NCBI RefSeq assembly: GCF_014203855.1
Contig: NZ_JACHJV010000002.1
Coordinates: forward strand, 620,001 to 684,000
Direction: 5' to 3'
Length of the DNA stretch: 64,000 bases
Origin: Kitasatospora kifunensis
GTDB taxonomy: Bacteria; Actinomycetota; Actinomycetes; Streptomycetales; Streptomycetaceae
The translations under genes and the position numbers were made by a program. Positions 16,110 to 23,402 of the stretch are shown piece after piece. The notes under the pieces were generated by a model, which was not told the origin of the DNA, made no database searches, and was given only the letters and a program-made list of their open reading frames with translations. The stretch's first letter is position 1. Each line of letters starts with the position of its first letter.

Positions 16110-16420
16110 AGAGGAAGCATGGCAGCTCGGTCGGACAGTCCAGAGGACTTTCCCACGCGGGGCTGTCAAGCAACGCCCGCAGGTCCAGAGCAGCCGTTCA
16201 CCCGCACGGTGCCGCTAGTCTCGTTAACGAAGGATGCTCGATCCTTGCTGCTGTCCCATCGCCCAGACCCTGGAAGCACCGGCGTGACCGCTTCAGCCTG
16301 CCAGCGCAGCAGGCCAATCGCGACCACCACCGCGTGAGCCTCACGCTCGGCTGACAGCTACCGTGAGTCACTGCCGCTGGGTCCACCCGAAGCGCCTCCA
16401 CCAGGACGCCCCATCTGCAT
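16110..16420. other. intergenic region upstream of the STAND gene
   Basis: 311 bp between the STAND gene start and the IS end. It should hold the promoter of the STAND gene, but I see no clear -10/-35 pair, repeat or conserved small gene. Open frames here have poor codon bias. Confidence 0.4.
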
Positions 16421-16693
16421 TGAGTGGTGTGCATCGTGAAGTTGCAGGTCACGGGGCTGATGTGCGTCGATGTCGGCGTGCTCACGCTGGTCATGGGCGG
16501 ATGACTCTCGTGAAGATCGTCGGTCAGCGGGCAACTTCGCGGTTCGTCAGGATCAGCAGCGCCCGCACCAGCGCGGTCGCCCACTTCGGGTCGGTACGCA
16601 CCTTGCCGAGCACGCGCCAGTTCTTCAGATGCGCGAAGCCGTGCTCGACCGGCGCCCGGACCGCGGCCAGTGCCTTGTTGGACAGCTTCTGGC
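16421..16693 (-). repeat. 273-bp inverted repeat, copy A
   Basis: Nearly identical to the reverse complement of 19243-19515; I see one mismatch (CACATCAG against CACACCAG) in the parts compared. It covers the last 55 codons of the transposase plus the IS end. The copies bracket 2.5 kb of gene debris. Confidence 0.9.
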
Positions 16694-17363
16694 TCCGGGT
16701 CAGGGGGCGGTTCCGGGCAGCCTTGTAGCCGGTGATCACCGCCGGGTCGGCGTCCGGCCCGCTGTCATCGAGGCCGATGAAGCCCAGGTCGGCGATGGCG
16801 CCGAGGTCGGCCGCGCGCAGATGGGCGGTGAGTTTGTCGTGGCGGCAGGCGGTGATCTCCGAGGTGCGTCCGGGCCTGGCCGCGGAGACCCACGCCAGGC
16901 GGCCCTTGTCGTCGGTGAGTGCGATCACGAGCAGACCATGGCACTTGTGCTTGCCGGAGTAGTTCTTCCGGTTCTCGGTCCCGGTGCGGCGGCGGGTGCG
17001 GATCAGGGAGCCGTCCAGCAGCACCACCCCGCCACCCGATCGGGCGATCTTCTTCAACATGCGGTCCAGGCGCGGGGCGCGGGCGGCCAGTAGCCCGACG
17101 ACTTCCCGCACCCACCGGGTGACGGTGGTGCGGTGCACCCCGTTCCCGCCGGCCAGGTCGCCGGGCCGCTGGTCACAGCGCAGCACCGCCAGCACGATAC
17201 CGGCGATCTTCCCGGCGGGCAGTGCCCGCCACCTGGAGCCGATCTTCCTCAGGTGGCCGCGTATCAGGTCGGCGAGATAGTTCAGAGTGGTACTCGACAG
17301 CGGCAGGCGGGCGGTGTAGACAAGACCTTCGGGGCCCTCGGCGCGAGGGTTATTTTTCTTCAC
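16524..17363 (-). CDS. IS5-family DDE transposase
   Basis: From GTG 17363 the product is 279 residues; the frame is open further upstream to 17477. It shows an N-terminal helix-turn-helix (VHRTTVTRWVREVVGLLAAR), a first catalytic-Asp region (GGGVVLLDGSLIRTRRRTG), IADLGFIGLDD, and the C-terminal EHGFAHLKNWRVLGKVR with the third acidic residue, as in DDE_Tnp_4 transposases. It appears intact. A 55-residue identical C-terminal piece is repeated in inverted orientation at 19.2-19.4 kb. Confidence 0.88.
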   Translation of the reverse strand: MKKNNPRAEGPEGLVYTARLPLSSTTLNYLADLIRGHLRKIGSRWRALPAGKIAGIVLAVLRCDQRPGDLAGGNGVHRTTVTRWVREVVGLLAARAPRLDRMLKKIARSGGGVVLLDGSLIRTRRRTGTENRKNYSGKHKCHGLLVIALTDDKGRLAWVSAARPGRTSEITACRHDKLTAHLRAADLGAIADLGFIGLDDSGPDADPAVITGYKAARNRPLTRSQKLSNKALAAVRAPVEHGFAHLKNWRVLGKVRTDPKWATALVRALLILTNREVAR

Positions 17364-17427
17364 ACCAAACTCAACTTCCGCCGGGGGCCCTCCAGTTACG
17401 CCATGGTGGCAGATTCCGCCGGCCCGG

Positions 17428-17883
17428 CTACAGGCGTGCGGTGAACTTCCCGTCAGGGCGTTTGTGCAGCCAGCCACGGTCCGCGAGCTTGACCAGCTTC
17501 GCCCGCAGCGGCTCCAGCTTCCCGCGTACCTCCACCTCCAGACCCAGCTCCTCGCCCACCGCCCTCACCTGCACCGGACCGCCGACGGCCCGCACGATCG
17601 ACAGGATCCGACGGTAGTCACCAGGCAGCGCGCTCTCGTCCGGACACTCGCCGCGATGTGGGACCAGCAGCACCTTACGGCCGCCCACCTGGGCGGTCTC
17701 CGGCGCGGCGGTTGCGCGTGCGTCCGCGATCTGCTCGGTCATCCGCTGCAAGACTCGTTCAGCCACGGCGAGTTCGTCCCGCTCGGCCCGCACCTGGTCC
17801 AGCTGCTTGGCCAGCTGTTCTTCCACCTCGTCCAGTTCCGCGCGTCGCGTGACGATCCGTTCCAGCACCTCGGGGTCCACCAT
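17428..17883 (-). CDS. hypothetical coiled-coil/winged-helix protein
   Basis: A 151-residue protein from ATG 17883 (GTG 17904 also possible). Residues 1-50 are a heptad-rich coiled coil (EEQLAKQLDQVRAERDELAV). The C-terminal 70 residues look like a winged helix (ILSIVRAVGGPVQVRAVGEE then LVKLADRGWLHKRPDG). Such proteins are often found beside insertion sequences in Streptomyces, and a DNA-binding role is likely. No partner gene is clear. It lies directly downstream of the decayed XRE/DUF397 pair. Confidence 0.65.
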   Translation of the reverse strand: MVDPEVLERIVTRRAELDEVEEQLAKQLDQVRAERDELAVAERVLQRMTEQIADARATAAPETAQVGGRKVLLVPHRGECPDESALPGDYRRILSIVRAVGGPVQVRAVGEELGLEVEVRGKLEPLRAKLVKLADRGWLHKRPDGKFTARL

Positions 17884-18046
17884 GCGTCGGAGCGTAGAAG
17901 CCACGCGGACCAGGACAGGCCAGAATTCGCGAAGACCTCCCTGCCCGACGATCTACACGGCAGACTGCCGCCCGCCACCAGCCCGAGCGCCCCGGAACGG
18001 AGTCACACCAGCCCCCGCGACCAGCCAACTTCACGACGCGCAGCGC

Positions 18047-18298
18047 TCAGTGCGGCTCGGGGTCCTTCTTGTACCACCTCCCTCTGGCCATGGCGCTGGT
18101 GTGCCCGCAGGCAAGGCAATCGAAGAAGGAGCCCACCTGTTCGACGCGGTAGAACGCCTCGAAGTGGCAACGGGCACAGTTGAGCAGCAGACCGCGGCGC
18201 AGCACTCGAATGGCCAGGAGCCGGTCGCCGGAGGAGGCCGTAGCCTTCGTGGTTGCCGTCCTGCCGGAGGGGATCGGGCCGGCGAATTGAAGCGTCAT
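18047..18298 (-). CDS. small zinc-ribbon protein or remnant (83 aa)
   Basis: The frame ending at 18047 has a CxxC-x(n)-CxxC zinc ribbon in RRGLLLNCARCHFEAF and SFFDCLACGHTSAMARGRW. ATG 18298 (MTLQFAGPIPS) is the likely start if it is a real small protein. The tail resembles C-terminal zinc ribbons I associate with larger defence-type proteins, so it may be the stump of a longer gene lost by deletion. Confidence 0.4.
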   Translation of the reverse strand: MTLQFAGPIPSGRTATTKATASSGDRLLAIRVLRRGLLLNCARCHFEAFYRVEQVGSFFDCLACGHTSAMARGRWYKKDPEPH

Positions 18299-18387
18299 TC
18301 GAGCGGGCATTGGCAGCGATGATGCCAGGCGCATGCAGTGCGGCTGTGGCCGACTGCCCGTTGGTGGGCGGGCAGTCGGGGGCTTGG

Positions 18388-18576
18388 TTAGCGGTGGGTG
18401 GTGGCGAGGTGGAGGAAGGCGGTCCAGGCGGTGGGGGTGAGGGTGAGGGCGGGGCCGTGCGGGTCCTTGGAGTCGCGGACGTGGATGGTGGCGGGGGTCT
18501 TGGCGATCTCCACGCAACAGGTGGCTTCGTTGGTGCTGTAGCTGCTCTTGTTCCAGACGAGTTCGATGGCGTTCAT
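18388..18576 (-). CDS. DUF397 domain protein
   Basis: A 62-residue protein (MNAIELVWNKSSYSTNEATC ... VRDSKDPHGPALTLTPTAWTAF), a standard DUF397 in length and motifs, with GGGAG upstream of ATG 18576. DUF397 proteins pair with adjacent XRE regulators in streptomycetes and can act as antitoxin-like partners. Here the upstream XRE gene is broken, so this is probably an orphan. Confidence 0.85.
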   Translation of the reverse strand: MNAIELVWNKSSYSTNEATCCVEIAKTPATIHVRDSKDPHGPALTLTPTAWTAFLHLATTHR

Positions 18577-18833
18577 CGTTCTCCCAAAGGCTGGTTGGCG
18601 GTGGGTGCTGGCGAGGTGAAGGAAGATGGCCACGCCAAACTCCCTTTGCGTCATTCCCCGTTTCTCGCGAAAGAATCTGATCAGCATGCCGAGGGCGCGG
18701 AAGAGGTCGGCCGCGCCCTCGGACTCCTCGGGCGCCTCCGGGCGCTTCTCCTCGGCGAGGTCGCCAAGCTTTTCGAGTTCACTGGGCCGACTCGCCCCAG
18801 GAACCCCAACTGTCTTGTCCTGCCCCCGTAGTC
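18577..18833 (-). pseudogene. truncated XRE (Scr1-type) regulator fused to a DUF397 tail
   Basis: Reading toward the DUF397 gene, the frame gives ELEKLGDLAEEKRPEAPEES, then LFRALGMLIRFFREKRGMTQ, the front of a typical DUF397-partner XRE protein. Six residues into the HTH it switches to FLHLASTHRQPAFGR, which matches the C-terminus and 3' flank of a DUF397 gene (FLHLATTHR). The helix-turn-helix remainder and effector region are missing, and no good start codon is present, so it is a deletion product. Confidence 0.6.
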
Positions 18834-18988
18834 GTCATCGTGATCACCGTTCCTGACACCCGATCAAAGGGCTACGGCCGCCGACCCGGACAGGCCCGCA
18901 CGAGTGCCGGCGGCTCAGCGCCCAGACGCTGGCCGGATGGTCAGCGCTGGGCTGACCATCCGGCCGGTGGTGGCGACTGCGGGAAGGC

Positions 18989-19242
18989 CTACGCAGTCTG
19001 CCGGGTGGGCACTGCGGTCAGGTGCCGCACCGGGGCCGGCACGGCGGGCTCGGCCAGCTCCCCGTCCCGGATCGCCCGCACCGCGTTCTGGATCGCCGCC
19101 CTCCGTGGTGGAGTAGCCGGCGAACAGGGGGTGGATCTGGTAGCTGCGGTACCGGCGGTCGGGACGCAGGACGACGTGCCGCTCCACGAGCTGGTTCATC
19201 GCGATGGACGTGCGGTTCTTGCTCAGCCCCACCCGGGCCGCG
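18989..19242 (-). pseudogene. winged-helix (replication/regulatory) protein remnant
   Basis: From the IS junction at 19242 the minus strand reads RVGLSKNRTSIAMNQLVERH, then YQIHPLFAGYSTTEG, the recognition-helix and wing part of a winged-helix family seen in actinomycete plasmid/element proteins. A +1/-1 shift near 19120 is needed to continue into AIQNAVRAIRDGELAEPAVP and a stop at 18989-18991. The N-terminal half is missing at the IS fragment. It is both truncated and frameshifted. Confidence 0.55.
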
Positions 19243-19515
19243 GCCAGAAGCTGTCCAACAAGGCACTGGCCGCGGTCCGGGCGCCGGTCGAGCACGGCTT
19301 CGCGCATCTGAAGAACTGGCGCGTGCTCGGCAAGGTGCGTACCGACCCGAAGTGGGCGACCGCGCTGGTGCGGGCGCTGCTGATCCTGACGAACCGCGAA
19401 GTTGCCCGCTGACCGACGATCTTCACGAGAGTCATCCGCCCATGACCAGCGTGAGCACGCCGACATCGACGCACACCAGCCCCGTGACCTGCAACTTCAC
19501 GATGCACACCACTCA
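19243..19515 (+). mobile_element. IS5-type fragment, inverted copy B
   Basis: Carries the last 55 codons of the transposase (QKLSNKALAAVRAPVEHG onward, ending at TGA 19410-19412) plus the IS end to ACTCA at 19515. It lacks the first four-fifths of the transposase. It interrupts the winged-helix remnant. Confidence 0.85.
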
Positions 19516-19748
19516 TTGGTCTAGACCCATTTAGCTGATGGATCATCAGGCAAGTCAGCATTGGTCAGCATTGGCCGGATTAAAGGCTGTCACAGAAGGC
19601 CATACTCGCGACTCCCGCACTACGGCGGGTCGCCACCCAGAAGCCCGATAGGGCCTCGCGGTGGAGGCTCCCGAGGAGCCCCCATCCGAGCCAAGCCGCG
19701 CTCCACGAAGCGCACCACGGGCTGCGGCTCCAGGCATATAAGCCCAGG

Positions 19749-20711
19749 TTAGCCAGCCCTTCCCCGCGGCTTCATCGGCACTGAGGGCAGCGTAGGCGCC
19801 GACAGCCGCTGCCCGTCGTAGCCGTGAACCTCGCCGAACCTGGACCCTTCCGTCCAGTCAGATCGTGCCTGTACGATCTCCTCCGTCGAGCGGCCGATGA
19901 AGTTCCACCACATGACGATCTTCTCCTCGAAGGGCTCGCCGCCGAGCAGCAGCAGGGAGCCGTCGGCCAGTGCGCGCAGGGGCAACTCGCGGCGTCCGCT
20001 GCCGAGGTAGAGCATCGAGCCGGGTTCCAGGCGTACGCCGTCCACTTCGGTCAGGCCGTCCATGGTGAGCACGGCGTACTCGAAGTCGGGCTCCAGCGGG
20101 AGTTGGGCGGTGCTGCCTTCGCGTAGGGTGAGGTCGACGCCGACCAGTGGGGTGTGGGTGGTGCCGGGCGAGGTGGCGCCGTCCAACTCGCCGAGGATCA
20201 CGGTGCCGTGCAGGCCGCCGGCGGTGATCTCGGGGAGCCGGGCGTGGTGTTCGAAGGCGGGGGCGGTGTGGCGGTGGGCCTCGGGCAGGGCGACCCAGAG
20301 CTGGGCGCCGTGCAGCAGGCGGGCGTGCGGGCGCGGGGATTCCTCGGAGTGGGAGATGCCGCGGCCGGAGGTCATCAGGCCGAGTTCGCGTGGGCGCACG
20401 GTCTGCAGGCTGCCGAGGCTGTCGCGGTGCAGGACTTCGCCCTGGTGCAGCCAGCTGACGGTCTGCAGGCCGATGTGCGGGTGGGGCGGGACCTGCATGC
20501 CGGGCTCGTCGGCGATGTCGTCGGGGCCGTAGTGGTCGACGAAGCACCAGGCGCCGACCATCCGGCGCCCCAGGTTGGGCAGCAGGCGGCGCACGACGGT
20601 GCTGGCGCCCAGCGCGGTCTCACGTGGCGCCAGCAGCTCCCGGACGGGGCCGGACGGGACTGCCTCGCGCCCGCCGCGCACGGTGGGGGCACTCTGGTCG
20701 AGCTCACTCAT
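19749..20711 (-). CDS. pirin family protein
   Basis: A 320-residue bicupin from ATG 20711. The metal ligands appear in HPHIGLQTVSWLHQGEVLHRD and GISHSEES, and the family pattern LGLMTSGRGISHSE is clear; the C-terminal cupin ends GGEPFEEKIVMWWNFIGRST. Pirins act as metal-dependent quercetinases or redox-sensitive regulators. It is the last gene of a minus-strand operon with OsmC (8-bp overlap) and a GNAT protein, a grouping that suggests response to oxidative or electrophile stress. Confidence 0.92.
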   Translation of the reverse strand: MSELDQSAPTVRGGREAVPSGPVRELLAPRETALGASTVVRRLLPNLGRRMVGAWCFVDHYGPDDIADEPGMQVPPHPHIGLQTVSWLHQGEVLHRDSLGSLQTVRPRELGLMTSGRGISHSEESPRPHARLLHGAQLWVALPEAHRHTAPAFEHHARLPEITAGGLHGTVILGELDGATSPGTTHTPLVGVDLTLREGSTAQLPLEPDFEYAVLTMDGLTEVDGVRLEPGSMLYLGSGRRELPLRALADGSLLLLGGEPFEEKIVMWWNFIGRSTEEIVQARSDWTEGSRFGEVHGYDGQRLSAPTLPSVPMKPRGRAG

Positions 20712-21150
20712 GGCGTGCGGCCTCCTCGACGATCGGTGTGCTGCCGGACACCGCCCGGGTGACCGGCGTGCGCTCGGCGATGTCCAGCAGCCGGGCGCGC
20801 TGCGCCTGGTCCAGGTCGCCGACCAGGTCGATGCGCCGTGTGACGCGCACCGCGTGGTCGGCGCCCTTCTCGTAGCCGAGGTGTACGCGCACGCTCTCCA
20901 GGGGCCACTGCTTGCGCTGGGCGTACATCCGCAGGGTGATCGCGGTGCAGGAGCCGAGTGCGGACAGCAGCAGGCCCACTGGCGTGGTGGCGGTGTCGGC
21001 GCCTCCGGAGGACTGCGGCTCGTCGGCGGCCAGGCGGTGGCGGCCGGAGCGGATGTCGACGTGGTAGTCGTCACCGGTGCTGGTGGCGACCACGGCCGCC
21101 GCCCGGACGAAGTCCTGGGCGGCAGCCGTGGCGGCCGGGGTGGTGGTCAC
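20704..21150 (-). CDS. OsmC family peroxide-detoxifying protein
   Basis: A 148-residue protein from GTG 21150. The OsmC signature is seen in TTPVGLLLSALGSCTAITLRM, with the redox Cys in GSC; the second cysteine usually found near the C-terminus is not obvious (ERTPVTRAVSGST), so thiol-peroxidase activity may be altered as in many OsmC-like sub-families. It overlaps the GNAT gene by 4 bp and the pirin gene by 8 bp, forming one transcript. Confidence 0.88.
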   Translation of the reverse strand: MTTTPAATAAAQDFVRAAAVVATSTGDDYHVDIRSGRHRLAADEPQSSGGADTATTPVGLLLSALGSCTAITLRMYAQRKQWPLESVRVHLGYEKGADHAVRVTRRIDLVGDLDQAQRARLLDIAERTPVTRAVSGSTPIVEEAARHE

Positions 21151-21452
21151 AGGCCGAAGCGGGTGCGCTGGGCCTGGGGGACCAGGTCGACGTAGTCCGG
21201 GTGCTTGCCCAGCCAGCCCCGGATGAAGGGGCAGTAGGGGAGCACGTCCGCGCCCTGCGCCCGGGCGGCGTCGAGGGCGGCGCGGGCCAGGGTGCCGGCG
21301 AGGCCGCGCCCTGCGAAGGCGGGGTCGATCTCGGTGTGGATGAAGGCGATCTCGTTCTCGTGCCGGAAGTACTCGGCGAAGCCGGCGAGTTCACCGTCGT
21401 CCGTGATCTCGAACCGTGACCGGTCGGGGTTGTCCACGACGCTGCTGGTCAT
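21147..21452 (-). CDS. GNAT-like acetyltransferase (YidJ/NATD1 type)
   Basis: A compact 101-residue acetyl-CoA-binding protein: FAEYFRHENEIAFIHTEI, the pyrophosphate-binding AFAGRGLAGTLARAALDAAR, and the terminal YCPFIRGWLGKHPDY pattern typical of the short NATD1-like GNAT family. The substrate is unknown. First gene of the GNAT-OsmC-pirin operon; an AGGAGG-like site (ggaggaaacg) precedes the ATG at 21452. Confidence 0.88.
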   Translation of the reverse strand: MTSSVVDNPDRSRFEITDDGELAGFAEYFRHENEIAFIHTEIDPAFAGRGLAGTLARAALDAARAQGADVLPYCPFIRGWLGKHPDYVDLVPQAQRTRFGL

Positions 21453-21494
21453 CGTTTCCTCCTGCTGTCGGGCTGTGGGCGGGTGGCCCGGCCT

Positions 21495-21525
21495 GGTGGA
21501 TTTAATTTAGCATTCAACTAGATGG
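21495..21525 (-). promoter_or_regulatory. AT-rich promoter/operator segment
   Basis: The run around 21501-21520 (TTTAATTTAGCATTCAACTA) is strikingly AT-rich for this genome and lies 50-75 bp upstream of the GNAT-OsmC-pirin operon. On the minus strand it reads TAGTTGAATGCTAAAT, similar to operators of MarR-type regulators, though I find no perfect palindrome. Confidence 0.35.
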
Positions 21526-21550
21526 TGATCAAGCATGCGGTGAGGCCGGC

Positions 21551-21596
21551 TCACGGGCGGTCGAGGGAGAGCGCCTGCACCCTCGCCCGCCCGTGA
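21551..21596 (-). terminator. strong hairpin terminator
   Basis: TCACGGGCGG pairs with CCGCCCGTGA (10 bp) and, after one mismatch, CGAGGG pairs with CCCTCG (6 bp), loop of about 12 nt. It lies just after the stop of the minus-strand VOC gene at 21610 and separates it from the next operon. Confidence 0.75.
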
Positions 21597-21609
21597 ACGC
21601 CCGGACCGC

Positions 21610-22536
21610 TTACGAGCGCGAGCCGCCGTCGTGGATCTCGGCGATGTAGCCGCCGGGGAACTGCACCATCGCGCTGTCGCGCTGCGGCGAGGCGTACGGC
21701 CCCCACAACACGGTCGCGCCGGCGGCCCGGGCCTTGGTCAGGGTCGCGTCGAGGTCGGTCACGGCGTAGCCGGTGCTCTCGCGTCCGAAGGGGTAGGGCA
21801 GGTGCCCGTCGGTGACCGCGACGAAGGTGTCCCCGAACGGTGAACTGATCCGGATCCGCCGGTAGGAGGTGCCGGGCAGGCCGAGTTCGGCGCCCGGTGC
21901 GTGCCGGTCGTCGGAGACCACCGTGCCACCGGTGAAGGCCAGGTAGGCGTGCAGGAAGGAACGGGCCGCGCTGCTCGGCAGGTACAGGCGGTTCTCCGGC
22001 ACGGACGCCAGCGGCGGGTACGAGGGCGCCTTGGTGTGCCAGTACAGCTGCGCGTCGACGCCTCCGGGGAACTGCACGATCGCATCGCGGCCGATGGGGT
22101 CGGGGAAGGGCGTGACGACCGTGTCGGCCCCGTCGGCCTCGGCCTTGTGCACGCCCCGGTCCAGGTCCTTGACGAGCCAGCCGGTGCGCTCGGCGCCGAA
22201 CGGATAGGGGGCCGGCGTCTGGTAGTCGAAGACGGACAGGGTGCCGACCGGCGAGAGGATGAGCTCGGACTTGGTCAGGCTCGGGGTCGGGGTGACGTCG
22301 GCGAGGGCCTGCGGGGTGTTGGTGCCGCCGAAGGTCGACTCCCAGCTGCTGACGAACGAGTCCATCGCGCCGGGCGTCACGTAGACGTGTGCTGTGTCGT
22401 ACTGGGGACCGACGGCGACGCCGTTGTCGGAGCGGGCGGCGCTGGACGCCGCAGGGGCCGACGGCGCGGTGGCGAAGGCGAGGGCGGTGGCGGCGGCGAC
22501 CGCCGTCAGCAGTCGCGGGGACAGGCGAATGGGCAT
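21610..22536 (-). CDS. secreted VOC (glyoxalase-fold) protein
   Basis: A 308-residue protein with an N-terminal signal peptide (LLTAVAAATALAFATAPSAP, cleavage probably around residue 30). It has two repeated halves, each with the VOC pattern: LVKDLDRGVHKAEADGADTV with AIVQFPGGVDAQLYWH, and AVTDLDATLTKARAAGATVL with AMVQFPGGYIAEIHDG. The terminal Glu (YIAEIHD) could be a metal ligand. VOC proteins include dioxygenases, isomerases and resistance proteins; an exported one is less common. Substrate unknown. It is followed by a strong terminator. Confidence 0.8.
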   Translation of the reverse strand: MPIRLSPRLLTAVAAATALAFATAPSAPAASSAARSDNGVAVGPQYDTAHVYVTPGAMDSFVSSWESTFGGTNTPQALADVTPTPSLTKSELILSPVGTLSVFDYQTPAPYPFGAERTGWLVKDLDRGVHKAEADGADTVVTPFPDPIGRDAIVQFPGGVDAQLYWHTKAPSYPPLASVPENRLYLPSSAARSFLHAYLAFTGGTVVSDDRHAPGAELGLPGTSYRRIRISSPFGDTFVAVTDGHLPYPFGRESTGYAVTDLDATLTKARAAGATVLWGPYASPQRDSAMVQFPGGYIAEIHDGGSRS

Positions 22537-22594
22537 GCGAAGTGTCCTTCCGGAGCAGGGAGTTGTGTCAGCAAGAGCGAGGGTGGACGGAGCC

Positions 22595-23302
22595 TCAGTC
22601 GCGCTCGCGGTAGCCGAGCGCGATCGCGGCGACCAGGAGCGTGCTGGCCAGCAGCGCCCACCCGAGGTGTCCGTGGATGACGAGCGCGGCTCCCGGGGCG
22701 GCGCCCGCGAGCATCGCCAGGACCGCGTAGAGGCGCCGGCCCAGGCGGGGGTTGGCGCCGCCGGCCAGCGAGGAGTCCGCGGCGATGCCGGTCAGGGTGA
22801 GGGTGAGCACCGTCGTGGTCAGGTCCGGCACCCCCAACTTGCGGACCGTGCCGTTGCGCAGGCCCATGGCCACGGCCAGCAGCGCGATCAGCGCCTCCTG
22901 CTGCGCCCGTCCGCCCGCGGTGAACGCGATGGCGGTCGCCGCGCCCTGCAGCGCGGTTTCGGTCAGCAGCGCGGTGCGCAGCCAGCGCTCCCGGCGGCCG
23001 TCGCGGTGCCGCAGGGCCAGGCGGCCGGCCAGTACCGAGCCCAGCAGGAAGGCTGCGAGCGAGGTGAGCGAGCCCGCGATCGAGAAGCCGGGCGTGCCGA
23101 CCAGGGCGAAGGCGACCACGACGACGTTCCCGGTCATGTTCGCGGTGAACACGTGGCCGAGCCCCAGGTAGCTCACCGCGTCGATCAGGCCGCTCACCGC
23201 GGTCAGTGCGAACAGGGCCAGGGCCAGCGGGTGGCGGTCGCGGATCTGCGCGGCGGCCACGGTGCTCTGGGACTGATGGGTCGTCAGTTGAGGGGGCGTC
23301 AA
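22595..23302 (-). CDS. DUF1275 (YoaK-like) membrane protein
   Basis: A 235-residue membrane protein with about six helices. Family motifs include ALTAVSGLIDAVSYLGLGHVF, ANMTGNVVVVAFAL and MGLRNGTVRKLGVPDLTTTV. I start it at TTG 23302, which has AAGGA seven bases upstream; TTG 23317 is an alternative without a ribosome-binding site. Function is not established for the family. It lies between the secreted VOC gene and the amidohydrolase. Confidence 0.85.
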   Translation of the reverse strand: MTPPQLTTHQSQSTVAAAQIRDRHPLALALFALTAVSGLIDAVSYLGLGHVFTANMTGNVVVVAFALVGTPGFSIAGSLTSLAAFLLGSVLAGRLALRHRDGRRERWLRTALLTETALQGAATAIAFTAGGRAQQEALIALLAVAMGLRNGTVRKLGVPDLTTTVLTLTLTGIAADSSLAGGANPRLGRRLYAVLAMLAGAAPGAALVIHGHLGWALLASTLLVAAIALGYRERD

Positions 23303-23402
23303 GAGTATGTCCTTCAAGGCTGACCAGCACTGTGCGCCGCCGGATGCGCGGATCCCGGCGGGGAACAGTGGATGCGGTGCACAGTGGATGCGGAAGAGCG
23401 GA

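Larger units (their letters stand above)
16421..17400 (-). mobile_element. IS5-type insertion sequence (right end uncertain)
   Basis: Contains one DDE transposase gene. The left boundary is set at 16421 because homology with the second copy at 19243-19515 stops exactly there (ACCACTCA end). I could not find the matching terminal inverted repeat near 17.4 kb, so the right end is approximate. The next gene begins at 17428. Confidence 0.6.
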
